From Yponomeuta sedellus (taxonomy: Eukaryota; Arthropoda; Insecta; Lepidoptera; Yponomeutidae): a stretch of DNA of 64,000 bases. The notes beneath the pieces were generated by a model. That model made no database searches, was not told the DNA's origin, and saw only the letters and a list, made by a program, of their open reading frames with translations. Below, one piece after another: positions 49,501 through 57,396 of the stretch (within the stretch, counting starts at the first letter, position 1; every line of letters starts with the position of its first letter). The stretch lies in assembly GCA_934045075.1 (NCBI GenBank), contig OW203729.1, positions 8,422,704 through 8,486,703 of the forward strand, given 5' to 3'. The position numbers were made by a program, and so were the translations under genes.

Positions 49501-52500
49501 TACTGATCATCCATTGCTTGGCAGATTACAACATCTTGCAGACCTTATTACAAAGTCCAAGTATTGGTCCCACAGGGCTACTCCATGTCTTGTTAAGAGC
49601 TTCCAACAATTTAACTCTATTGAGGCTCCATGCCATAACTCTAATTTGCTTCCTATTTTTCATTGTCCTTACAACTCTTTAATTCAAATCCCAAACGTCA
49701 GTCTTAATCTGGGAATTTCTAAACATGATAACTGTCAAAATGGCGAGTTTAATAACCTTTTAGACAACCAATTCCAGGGGTGGCACACCATTTTTACTGA
49801 TGCTTCAAAACACCAAGGCAGTTGCGTAGGTGTAGGTGTTTTTCATGCACAATATAAAATAGTCCAAAAAATAAAACTTCCTCCTGAATCTTCAGTATAT
49901 TCTGGAGAATGTTATGGTCTCCTAAAGGCTATGGAATATATTTTATTAATGGGTCTTAGGAATACTTTAGTGTTGACAGATTCATTAAGCTCTCTCCAGG
50001 CATTAATTAAATTTCCTTTTTTCTCTACCAATCACCCAATAATTTTTGCTATACGCAAATTGCTATGTAAATGCTCGGAGAGATATCTTACTGTGCAATT
50101 TGGATGGGTACCTTCCCACTGTGGCATAATAGGTAATGAAAAGGCTGATGAACTTGCAAATTCTGCGGTGGAGTGTGGAGACGTGTACCCATATGAAAAT
50201 CATTATAACGATCTGGCCACTCTCCCCAGGGCTTATCTCCAGGTATCCTGGGATAGAACCTGGGCAGAGGACCAGTCAAAAGGCTTTCATTACCGCAAAA
50301 TCCAACCCAATATTCCGCCAAAGCCCTGGTTTTGTAGTGCCGATGCCAAGTTTGGTAAGAAATTTACTTCAAGCCTGATCCGAATGCGTCTAGGCCACTC
50401 TTCAACTCCGGCCCACCTTGCTAGACTTGGCATTGTGCAGAGTCCTGCCTGTGCCTGTGGAGCTGAGGTGGGAGATATTAATCACATATTGTTTTCCTGT
50501 CCTGATTGTGATCATTCCTTCTTTTTTGCTTCACTGATTTCCCTTGGTGTTCCTTTTCCTTCCTCTGCATCCTGCCTCTTATGTAGTAATAATATTAATA
50601 TTTATAAATGTATAGCAAAGTTTTTAAGTAAGAATGATATTAAAATTTAGTTTCCTATGTAATATGTCCTTATGTAAATTGTTTTTTCGAAGTATATTGT
50701 ACATGTGTACATTTATTTATTTTTCTTTATTTCCCAATGTTATTAACAGCTGATTCTAATACCTTTTCCAAATTCCGTACCATTTGTATATTACGTTCCG
50801 TTTCCCTACCTTTATCATAATACCTACTTGACACTGGCATAGGCACAAACCGTGCAGAGCCATAACGCAAAAAAAAAAAAAAAAGAAATAAAACTTTTCA
50901 TTGTTTATTGTGAAAATGTCGAGTTCGAGTACTGATACTGAAGAGGATATGGTTTTAACTCCGCAAGACATACTTAATGAGGCGCAAAATGCCAATGAAA
51001 GTTTGATACCCGAGAAATCTAGGGAAAAATATGTCGCAGCGTATGAAAATTTCCTAACATGGAAAACGGAAAAGAACGCGAACTCTTTTTCTGAGTCAGT
51101 ATTTTTAGCGTACTTTTTATTTTTATTTACCTGTGCTTGTTTTTTATTTTCCTCACAAGTGTGTTGAAAAACGTCGTATGACACTCGTGAGCATTGGTCA
51201 TTACAGACTCGGTTCCATAACTGCTCTCGCCTTCGGCTCGAGCAGTAAACCCACCTCGTCTGTAATGACCAACTTAGCTCACTAGTGTCATAATGTACTA
51301 TTATTTGCTTATTGCAGTTGGAATGTTACAGATCGTAAAACACTGCACTAAATAAGTGCACTATTTTTGTAGCCTATAAATGTTCCACTGCAGGGCACAG
51401 GCCTTCTCTCAGAGAGAGAGTATGGGCTTAATTACAACGCGTGCCCACGGCGGATTGTTAATTTTTTTAGGCTGAGGTATTTGAGCACCCCAGTCACTTA
51501 GTTTCCATGTTTGCACTTATAATAAATTAAAAAAAAAAGTTTATGATAAAATGTAGCAATAGGTCAATTTACTTTTATTTGTTCAGGCCTATTTAAAGGC
51601 TACTTCATGCTGTATCCGATAGGAATGAAGTTGAGGTTGCGTGCATTATTTAATTATGAGCTATGCCACATTCACTATTTGATACAAACTGAAAAATTTA
51701 AGACTCCCACACTGTAGGTAGTGTAGACGAAAGTAACTGTAGCCCTAGGCTGAGTAGGTTTAGCCGCCCCCTAACTTGAATCCATATCAATGCCTATATT
51801 CATCCACTGTTAGACATCCCTTCGCCCAGACACGCTACGTCTTTCTGTCCTCCAGCACCCTCATCCAGCTGCTACAAGCGATCTACCACATGTCGTCGGT
51901 ATCATACGCTGCATTTGCGGTTTCCGCTCAAGAATCTTTGTACCTTATCAGCTAATAGTTCTATGACATATATGACCAGCCCACTGCCATTTTGACTTTC
52001 TTATATCGTAGGGTCTGTCAATCACCTTACTTCTTTGGCGAATTGACTTATTTCTAATACGAACCAACACGAGAATCCGAGCTCTAATTTTTCTAGGTCC
52101 TGTTCGGAACTCTATGCGCGAATAATCTGAAATCATATCTTTGCTTTCAAGCAAGTGGTTTTCTGTGATTGACCTAAAATGCGACCGTCTCTTAGGCCTA
52201 TACTCGATGATAGCCCACTTCTGCTCCCGTGACATTATCCATTGAATAACACCCACAATGATTGACGCATTTCAGATAGTTGTATGCCAGAACTCGTCGA
52301 CACGTTACGGTATGGTGCAAAGTGTGCTAGCGCATGAGATGATCCACATGTTTGACTACTGCCGCAACGAACTCGACTTCAGGAACATGGAGCATCTAGC
52401 TTGCACGGAGATTAGGGCTGCCAACCTTACCCACTGCTCGTTCACGAGCGCCACGTCGCAGGGCGACGCCTCTTTCTGGAAGATCCGAAAAGCACATCAG

Positions 52501-54690
52501 GTACGACCTTAGTTTGGTGTTAAATCCTGGGCCAATTAGTTCGGTGATAATTCCTGGGTCACTTTGTCGCCAAGGCCCTCGTCCACGAAGTTTAGCGGTA
52601 AAACGTGCTGCCATTCATTCGAGTGTTGGCGTGTGTTGTCGTAGGTACCTACTGGATCCGCCTGTTCATAGATTGCTCAATTGTGGCTTACTTATAATAG
52701 ACTTGCTGTGCCTCGCAGTGTTACCCGTGGTTTTTTTGGGAAAATTCATTGTATATTAAAATTGTATATTCGTTGTATCAATAAAAGATATTTTCCCACA
52801 GTAAAACGTAGTCTATTTGTTAATCCAGGGAGTCAGCTAACTCCTGCTATGGATAGTTATCGCAGCTGTCTAAAACCGCCAGGTGGAAAAGTCAGCGATA
52901 GCGGAACATCTGCTTGAATCAGGATCAAACCACTGGATAGAATTACACAAACCATGGGTACTTTCCAACGATCGCCATTATTTTAGTCGATTGTGCGTGA
53001 AGCGGTTGAAATTAAGAAACACAAAAATTTTAATCGGGTGTGTGGTATCAAACTCGCAAACGTGGGATCCAGTCATCAAGATGTGTTCGAGTGGAAAAAA
53101 GTCGCATGGCTTATCGTCCAACATTGTCAGTGTAGTGTGTCGCAACCCTAATAGTGCTTTGTGATGGCTGATTGAGGGTAGTCTGAAACCTTATCAGCCG
53201 AAGATGCCAGCCATCAGTCTTCTCGTGACCATGCTATGTTGTCTTCCATACAAATAGGAGTTTCAGTCGATAGCGCCACCTATCCCCCAACACCGGAACT
53301 ATTATGAGCTATGTCTCAGCTATGTTTATTCAGTGTTGCCCGTAAAACTAACTGATTGCAAGTTATTTTTAAACCTTCTTCAAATAAAATTCAAAGTATA
53401 AACTAAGACTTCACAAAAACAAGCTCATTTCTAATAAAAAATGTCTTATAAACATACGACAATTTAGAGCTTATTATTTAGAATTATGTTATTTAGATAT
53501 TATTTTTACAATCTAATTTCCCAAGAAGGTGGCTAATTACATGTCAAAACTAGCAACACAAGATCTTTTATGTTATGACCCAACAACTTTTCCTCGACGG
53601 GTTTCGTTTCGTGAAAAAGTTTTTGATGATTATTTTTGATATAGGTACCTAATATTTTTGGATTTCCAGCTTTGAATTGATTCCTAAGTTTTAGAAAGTG
53701 ACTCTTAAAATGTGGCTTGATGTGAGAAATAACTCGACAAAAGTCTTTTGCTGTTTTAAAACAGTGACTATAGTGATCCTTTAGTGGTACTTTTTGTGAG
53801 AACCCACCTAAAAAATAAAACAAAGAAGCGTGTCAGGGAGACTGGTATTAAGATATATGTTTAATTTTGTTAAACTATTATACAGTTTTATTTCTCAATA
53901 GCAAGTACTTCTTTTCCTAAACGAAAGTTTGTTTCAGTGAAAAAGGAAGCGTAGGGCTTAAATTTTTGGAGTTTTTGATTTTTTATATCATTCAGTCCAT
54001 TAATTCCTTTTTCAATGAATCAAACTTTAAAACCTCCATAAAATAAACTTTACTAGTATACCCATTTAGAAAGGTATGTATACGCATTGTACCATATACG
54101 GTGCGATAGTAGTTATGAGGTTAGAAACTAGATGACAGCACTGTATCGATATCGCGAGTCGGCCATCTATACGCCAGTAAAATATACTTATCTATGCTCG
54201 TGACCACGATGGCTGTAACGCCGTCGAAACGTCGAGGTAAAATAGCAATAAATTACTACGCGATTAAGCCCCGAAAATATTCTAACTATGTGTACAAGTC
54301 GCGAAAGTTTAAAATATGTTACTCCTGCTATGGAGCTATGGAGTTAGCTACATACAAAATTTTATTAAAATAGCTGGAGTATAGCCTAACCTTCCTGCGA
54401 TGCAGGAAGTCCCAGCAGTGGGGGGGACATACGAGTAAGGGTGGGTAGGTATCGAAATTTAATGTCACGCTTACATTTTGTATCGTCTCTTTCAGGATTG
54501 TGTGAAGACCAAGGCTCTGTACTCAGTGATGGCTGTGCGACAGATAAGCAAAGCCGAGGCTGTCGACATCATAGAGAAAGTGTTCCCGAAGTGTTACGCC
54601 GACTTGGAGCCGATAGGCCGACGGATCAGACGGAATTCTGACGATATGATGCGTGCCTTTAGGGATGCCGCCTACTATGGGTATGAATGA
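43529..54690 (+). CDS. ATP23: Mitochondrial inner membrane protease ATP23 homologue
   Basis: Five exons: 43529-43739, 44503-44548, 44628-44709, 52276-52500, 54496-54690. Splice sites are GT/AG and phase is kept; 759 nt gives 252 residues, close to human ATP23 (about 246). Exon 3 supplies CEVCDYSVSGGYDPELNQ and exon 4 continues with VVCQN, then the zinc-protease signature HEMIH (about 133-137) in LAHEMIHMFDYC. HLACTEIRAANL and the C-terminal VRQISKAEAV and VFPKCYADLEP match the family. ATP23 acts in the mitochondrial intermembrane space, processing the yeast Atp6 precursor and assisting ATP synthase assembly; the role in animals is less clear. The acidic N terminus is not an obvious targeting peptide. 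Intron 3 (7.6 kb) holds a full LINE and intron 4 a Penelope remnant. Confidence 0.93.
44820..45236 (+). repeat. Left half of a probable Crypton-derived repeat
   Basis: Continuous with 50895 onward once the LINE and its duplication are removed. A palindrome TTACAGCACAAGTGCTGTAA lies at 44919-44938. Probably the 5' untranslated region of the frame at 50916. Confidence 0.45.
45433..47019 (+). CDS. I-clade LINE ORF1 (Gag-like)
   Basis: 528 residues from the ATG at 45433 (MEEPPDPGG). The N terminus is low-complexity with a basic stretch. An RRM-like middle region (TRMGIVRGVPAEWTPEEVQE) precedes three Cys/His knuckles: CYNCCRFGHTKTKC, CFKCSKAHSGDSC and a CISCNGNHYASNKCC-type third. The C terminus is Ser/Asn-rich. 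It forms the RNA-binding particle of the element. The last 50 nt overlap the start of ORF2 in another frame. Confidence 0.88.
   Translation: MEEPPDPGGSVPPVGVNITIRPSSNLNESTGMDTDGSIRSDKRKRSRAQRKVCRHCNKRRKHHKHGSDSVNVCDCDSDDAKKPVVETVMPTNAPDASSRKDAVSSVLSPSFPASTSQQSPQVGRTLYEPNDVSPFVIHIQRNATESSPVPTLHPVSFGQYLKRRGLKNIINGSVKRLTRSKLSLSFSDFNDANAFVTDPDLDKNQFKAFIPTFSVTRMGIVRGVPAEWTPEEVQENISVPIGCGKVIKVRRFNYKVHGPIPTWKPSQTVVITFDGQVLPKRVFLCYNSLPVELYTYPTIQCYNCCRFGHTKTKCNSTPRCFKCSKAHSGDSCDVEVGDASCISCNGNHYASNKCCPEYDRQSRVKLYMAQNCVSYSEAIKMHPPINKSYSDVLNSAPTTRFSTRPVPCPLPSANQSPKSHKKTVFRTPSIPKISKGYDRATHRSLIAEYDPPSPSNGCALQEKLKDSKENNQTILELISALIQAISCSFSNSNNSVPSNAASIIQLVNSLSNNGQFRQNPAMELPQYN
46970..50650 (+). CDS. I-clade LINE ORF2: endonuclease, reverse transcriptase, RNase H
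   Basis: 1226 residues from the ATG at 46970 (MASLGKILQWNCRS). The endonuclease shows SLSETWLKPG, LGDFNCQHQAWGS and SDHFPLVV. The RT shows SYRPIALSSVLAKIAEYL, AAFLDIRAAYDSV, RGLPQGSVLSPLLYN and QYADDLLLY (catalytic YADD). RNase H: IFTDASKHQGSCVG, SGECYGLLKAME, TDSLSSLQAL and WVPSHCGIIGNEKADELA. A C-terminal CACGAEVGDINHILFSC motif ends the protein. No stops or frameshifts are seen, so the copy may be competent. A frame open further upstream lacks an ATG. Confidence 0.93.
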   Translation: MASLGKILQWNCRSITSKKSDFIHLCNKHSPSIVSLSETWLKPGISFKMSGFSCLREDRDDGYGGVSILIHKSLSFTSFPLPSHSNDISVVAAVVNNICIISVYFARPSVNILSEISNIISILPKPFMVLGDFNCQHQAWGSSVSSCYGEQLLDIIQSHNLCILNTCLPTRHTKPDEGISAPDLSICTPDLALVLEWYPLSSSYGSDHFPLVVAFPSSNPHNSTYKPRIKHRLSNADWYSFRECVESKIKDCESLCVTDAEMFAKVLMEAADETFPFKNCMSKIPSPPWWDVECSEAVTKRKEAERLYCDQMTPENFDSYLEVSRSTKKLLKQKKYDGWQKFCSSISPNTSPSAVWRSVRRFRAAFSDSHTPKMSTSLADQYMDHLAPPSVPEQTPISPICLHNQTGLNSPFTLEELKGILSHVRDSAPGEDGIPYSFIVNLSDSTLLTYLELINSIVVSGVIPLSWKSQIIIPILKSSKPSADPSSYRPIALSSVLAKIAEYLVKIRLEWFIESNNLLSPSQFGFRKGRGTIDSLSVFTTDIRITFSNNNSVLAAFLDIRAAYDSVIVSVLKQKLHLLKVPNLLVNFIVNILSERTINMYIDDKKISRVVWRGLPQGSVLSPLLYNIYTYDLDSALGSSIEVLQYADDLLLYTTGNSIDSMCSSLTASLSMLHQWLSTNGLDLSVNKSAVVLFSRMRKHPNICVEYNSSRIPVKSQVKFLGVILDSQLTGLPHCEYIAAKCDRLLNIIRCLSGVWWGAHPFSLRLLYNALIRSVLDYGTFLLEPGSAAGFKKLDAVQSKALRIILGAIKSSPINCLQVECGEPPLRLRRQYLSDRFLSRCLQLTDHPLLGRLQHLADLITKSKYWSHRATPCLVKSFQQFNSIEAPCHNSNLLPIFHCPYNSLIQIPNVSLNLGISKHDNCQNGEFNNLLDNQFQGWHTIFTDASKHQGSCVGVGVFHAQYKIVQKIKLPPESSVYSGECYGLLKAMEYILLMGLRNTLVLTDSLSSLQALIKFPFFSTNHPIIFAIRKLLCKCSERYLTVQFGWVPSHCGIIGNEKADELANSAVECGDVYPYENHYNDLATLPRAYLQVSWDRTWAEDQSKGFHYRKIQPNIPPKPWFCSADAKFGKKFTSSLIRMRLGHSSTPAHLARLGIVQSPACACGAEVGDINHILFSCPDCDHSFFFASLISLGVPFPSSASCLLCSNNINIYKCIAKFLSKNDIKI
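50895..51300 (+). mobile_element. Probable Crypton (tyrosine recombinase) remnant
   Basis: A frame from the ATG at 50916 encodes an acidic start (MSSSSTDTEEDMVL) and then LIPEKSREKYVAAYENFLTW and SFSESVFLAYF, which resembles the N-terminal SAM-like domain of insect Crypton tyrosine recombinases. It then runs into hydrophobic sequence and stops at 51167. The catalytic domain is absent. A hairpin (51176-51298) follows. Identification is from memory of the motif, with moderate confidence. Confidence 0.5.
51176..51298. repeat. Inverted repeat hairpin
   Basis: Arms around TATGACACTCGTGAGC...GGTCATTACAGAC pair with the reverse of CGTCTGTAATGACC...CACTAGTGTCATA. The apex CTGCTCTCGCC/GGCTCGAGCAG is itself palindromic. 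Likely the end of the Crypton-derived repeat or a MITE. Confidence 0.7.
51301..51789. other. Intronic DNA of ATP23 with repeat scraps
   Basis: A short block CCACTGCAGGGCACAGGCCT at 51389-51408 resembles lepidopteran SINE/LINE tails. Nothing else recognised. Confidence 0.4.
51790..52256 (-). repeat. Degraded RTE-clade LINE 3' end
   Basis: The minus strand encodes RNKSIRQRSKVID, then RKSKWQWAGHIC, matching the RTE 3' end at 61262-61650 (NECIRQRT, SKLKWQWAGHIS), with downstream sequence too decayed to read. It ends about 20 bases before ATP23 exon 4. Confidence 0.65.
52501..52789. other. Start of ATP23 intron 4
   Basis: No feature recognised; not obviously repetitive. Confidence 0.4.
52870..53170 (+). 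pseudogene. Penelope GIY-YIG C-terminal fragment
   Basis: About 95 codons with at least two frame changes (near 52985 and 53038). Conserved positions of the nuclease tail are recognisable (AEHLLE, EAVEI in a shifted frame, KNFNR). The RT domain is absent. Confidence 0.7.
54201..54236 (+). ncRNA. Candidate structured RNA motif in a Penelope remnant
   Basis: TGACCAC, stem GATGGC (54208-54213), loop TGTAAC, stem GCCGTC (54220-54225), then GAAACGTCGAGG. Same plan and strand relation as 20698-20732 in a different Penelope family; hammerhead-like but without a recognisable CUGANGA core. Confidence 0.4.
54372..54455 (+). repeat. Short lepidopteran repeat, GGAGTATGGCCTAACC family
   Basis: TGGAGTATAGCCTAACCTTC, then GATGCAGGAAGTCCCAGCAG, then GACATACGAG. 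Ends about 40 bases before ATP23 exon 5. Confidence 0.55.
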
Positions 54691-57396
54691 ATTGTGTCTA
54701 TTAGTGCACCTCACTGACTTTTTAATAGTTAGGTATATATTTAATGAGTAACCGCGCAACTGCAACCTAGTCGAAAGGTCGTGAATAAAGGTAATTGAGT
54801 TTACCTAATAAAGGTAAACTTAATTACCTTAATTCTTAATAAATATAAAGGTAAATTATGTGTGACTATCGCGCGTTGCTAAAAATGTCTTTTCAGTGCC
54901 TGACACACAACGATGAATTCAATCGTTTGTCTTTGAACTGTATGAGGTACTTGTTAGTTTAAAATTCTTGTTAAATTGTTGTTGTTAGGAGGTCGCGTCA
55001 CAGGCGATTCCCATACAAAAGTTTTGGTTTGGTTTTCATTTATGAACGAAATGCTGGATCGCTATGAAACTGCTAATACGTTTACAGAACACAAAACGAG
55101 GTTTGATCGTATTGGAAATGAACTTATCAAAATTAAATTCATAAATAGCCATCAGTATACTTTCTATGAAAACACTGAGGCGGTCATGTCTCGTGGCGTA
55201 GAGGGATGTAATGTTATTAATTACGGGGTGGTTGTTTGTTATTATTATGTAGATAAAATGTAAATAACTTATTGTTGTACAAAATAAAACGAATGTTGAA
55301 TGGTTTTAAAATATTGTCTTTTATTTCATTCGTTCAGATTTAAATAAATAATTTACTTTATTACATACGCTTAACTATGAAATATCGCTTAAAGCGTCTC
55401 GATATATTCTACGCCTACTGTTTGAGTCTGGGTAGACATTGATATAGCCTTTTAAACTTTTAATTTTTTCTTATTTACAAAGGCAAAGCTCCGTGAAGGC
55501 ACGTGATTACTTTAAAATAAGAGGTTAACTTTTGTTCGACAGGAAAATATCAAAGATTACTTTCCATCTGAATGTTGTATAGTAGCTGACTTGGGAAACG
55601 GAACCGGGCTCTAATTTGATTCTTAACTGATGCTATTTTATTGTACCGGTTGTCGCCGTACTCATAACTCAATAAATTGTCTATGAACCTTCGCAAAATT
55701 CTCATCTTTTTTGCAAATGTTTTATACGCCTTCGCATTGGTACGAATAGTTAAAAACAAATTAAGAATAAAAAAATTCTTACATAAATACGAAGAATGAC
55801 AGTTGAAATTTTCGTAGAAATGTACGGAATTAAAACAAAATTTAAGTGTTTTAAATTTTGTCTACCTATTTGAAATAATTTTACTTATCGACTTTGAAAA
55901 AACGGTAGTAAAGTAACTAACTCATTTCTTCAATACAAATATATTGTCTGCAAAGACTATGTAGTTTATTCTTGCCGAGGGTTCCCTTTCCAGTCATACT
56001 AGGTACACTTTTCTTGGCCGCTGTGCCATGGGTCATGGCATGGCAGCACATTGGCATAAAGCAGCTGATTATTATCGCAAGTAGACCGCGGTTTGTGCAG
56101 TAATCTAGATAAATATTGTGCTTTGATTTAAAATATTTGCGTTAGCTTAAAATATTTTTAGTGACTAGTAAAAAGTAAGTACTAAAATTAAAACGCTTAG
56201 AAACTATCACTGGCTTAGAGCTGATTTTTCAATCGTCGAATCGGCTATAAAGACTAACAGGCTGATAAATTTGAAATTGGAATAGTCATGAATGACGTAA
56301 CGACGTTTACCTAACTGGGAATTGATAAATCGGCCCTTAGACTAATAAATAAAAGTCTGAAGTGTTTTTACTGAGCTGCACCAACTCCTTAATGTCACCT
56401 AAGTAGCCATTTAAATTTACTTTTGTATGAAAAAATTTACTTAATTGTTACTTGAGCCCCATTTAAGAAAGTGGTGCGAGTCGGTCTAAGTGTTAACACT
56501 AAATTAAAATTAAGTTTATAACAAAATCTAATTATATATTTACACAAAACAAAGTTAAGTACCTTATATAGCGATTTAAATATCGCTTAGCCTATGATAC
56601 CTACTTATTATCAACTTCAACATGATTTTGACATCTTTAGCAATATTTCGAGGGAACGTTGTTTTCATTGTGATAATAATATTATTAACAGTAATGGTAT
56701 ATTCGTAATTTCCGACCTGTGGTTCAAAACTGTGAATCCAATTTAGTGGTAGGAAGTATTTTACAGAAACAATAGAAAACATTTGTTGACTTGTCATTAT
56801 TTTCAAAACTATAGCCATATCTCCCTAAAACGGTGATTAAATTCGAAATCGCCCTGTAGGTATGCGAATGAATTTATTATTTTGATTTTACTCCTAAAAT
56901 GTAACGACCTAAGTAAATAAGCAGTATGCAATGTTCTGGCAGAAATTGAACTAGGTAGGTACTTAAAATGTTTAGAAATTTATTTATTAACGTTGAATTT
57001 CATATAATATTGTATCAGGTTGATCAGCGAGTGACTTAGGGGATCTATTTACTAATTACTTATAAAATTTCCTTCCATGGTCTTGTGGTCCCTTTATAGC
57101 TCGCTTAATCTAGAGTCTTTTCCTTAACCTTAACAATTTACAATAAGGCACTGTCCTTTCATCATGGACGGCAGACATAAGTCACTATCGCGTAACTATG
57201 TTGTAGAGACGACAGAGAACGACATTTTGTAACTTTACAGCTGTTGTAGAGTCGACTAGCACTTTGTCTAAATTTGTAACTGGTACAATAACGTTATGAG
57301 CAGATTTAAAAACGTCCACACGTACAGTTCAAAAGACACTGCAAACTGAAAACACTTCTTGAGAGTTTTATTTCAACACTGAGCTTCGTTTACTCT
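54691..57396. other. Convergent spacer between ATP23 and the ion channel gene
   Basis: Contains the ATP23 3' UTR with AATAAA-like signals (about 54797, 54838, 55281). An open frame at 54976-55263 (about 95 codons, no ATG before it except a TTG) has no recognisable family and is not called. The rest is AT-rich with no gene seen. Confidence 0.5.

Larger units (their letters stand above)
45237..50882 (+). mobile_element. Full-length I-clade LINE in ATP23 intron 3
   Basis: 5.6 kb in the same orientation as the host gene. Flanked by AAGAAATAAAAC (45225-45236 and 50883-50894). The 5' UTR is about 200 bp, two overlapping intact ORFs follow, and the 3' UTR of about 220 bp ends in a poly(A) run of about 16. 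ORF1 with three Cys/His knuckles and ORF2 with RNase H match the I clade. Confidence 0.92.
52790..54290 (+). mobile_element. Decayed Penelope-like element in ATP23 intron 4
   Basis: The coding remnant at about 52870-53160 reads KSAIAEHLLESGSNHWIELH, SNDRHYFSR, then in another frame EAVEI and HKNFNR, and SQTWDPVIK: the C-terminal GIY-YIG region of a Penelope protein. It is distinct from the 16464-20822 family. A 3' untranslated region of about 1.1 kb follows. Near 54186-54290 lies a pseudo-LTR-like block with GACCAC, a hairpin, GAAACGTCGAGG, then ACTACGCGATTAAGCCCCGA. 5' borders are unclear. Confidence 0.65.

Noticed and set aside
54976..55263. Open frame of about 95 codons after ATP23
   Set aside because: No ATG start, no recognised domain and AT-rich composition; ATP23 already has its stop at 54690.
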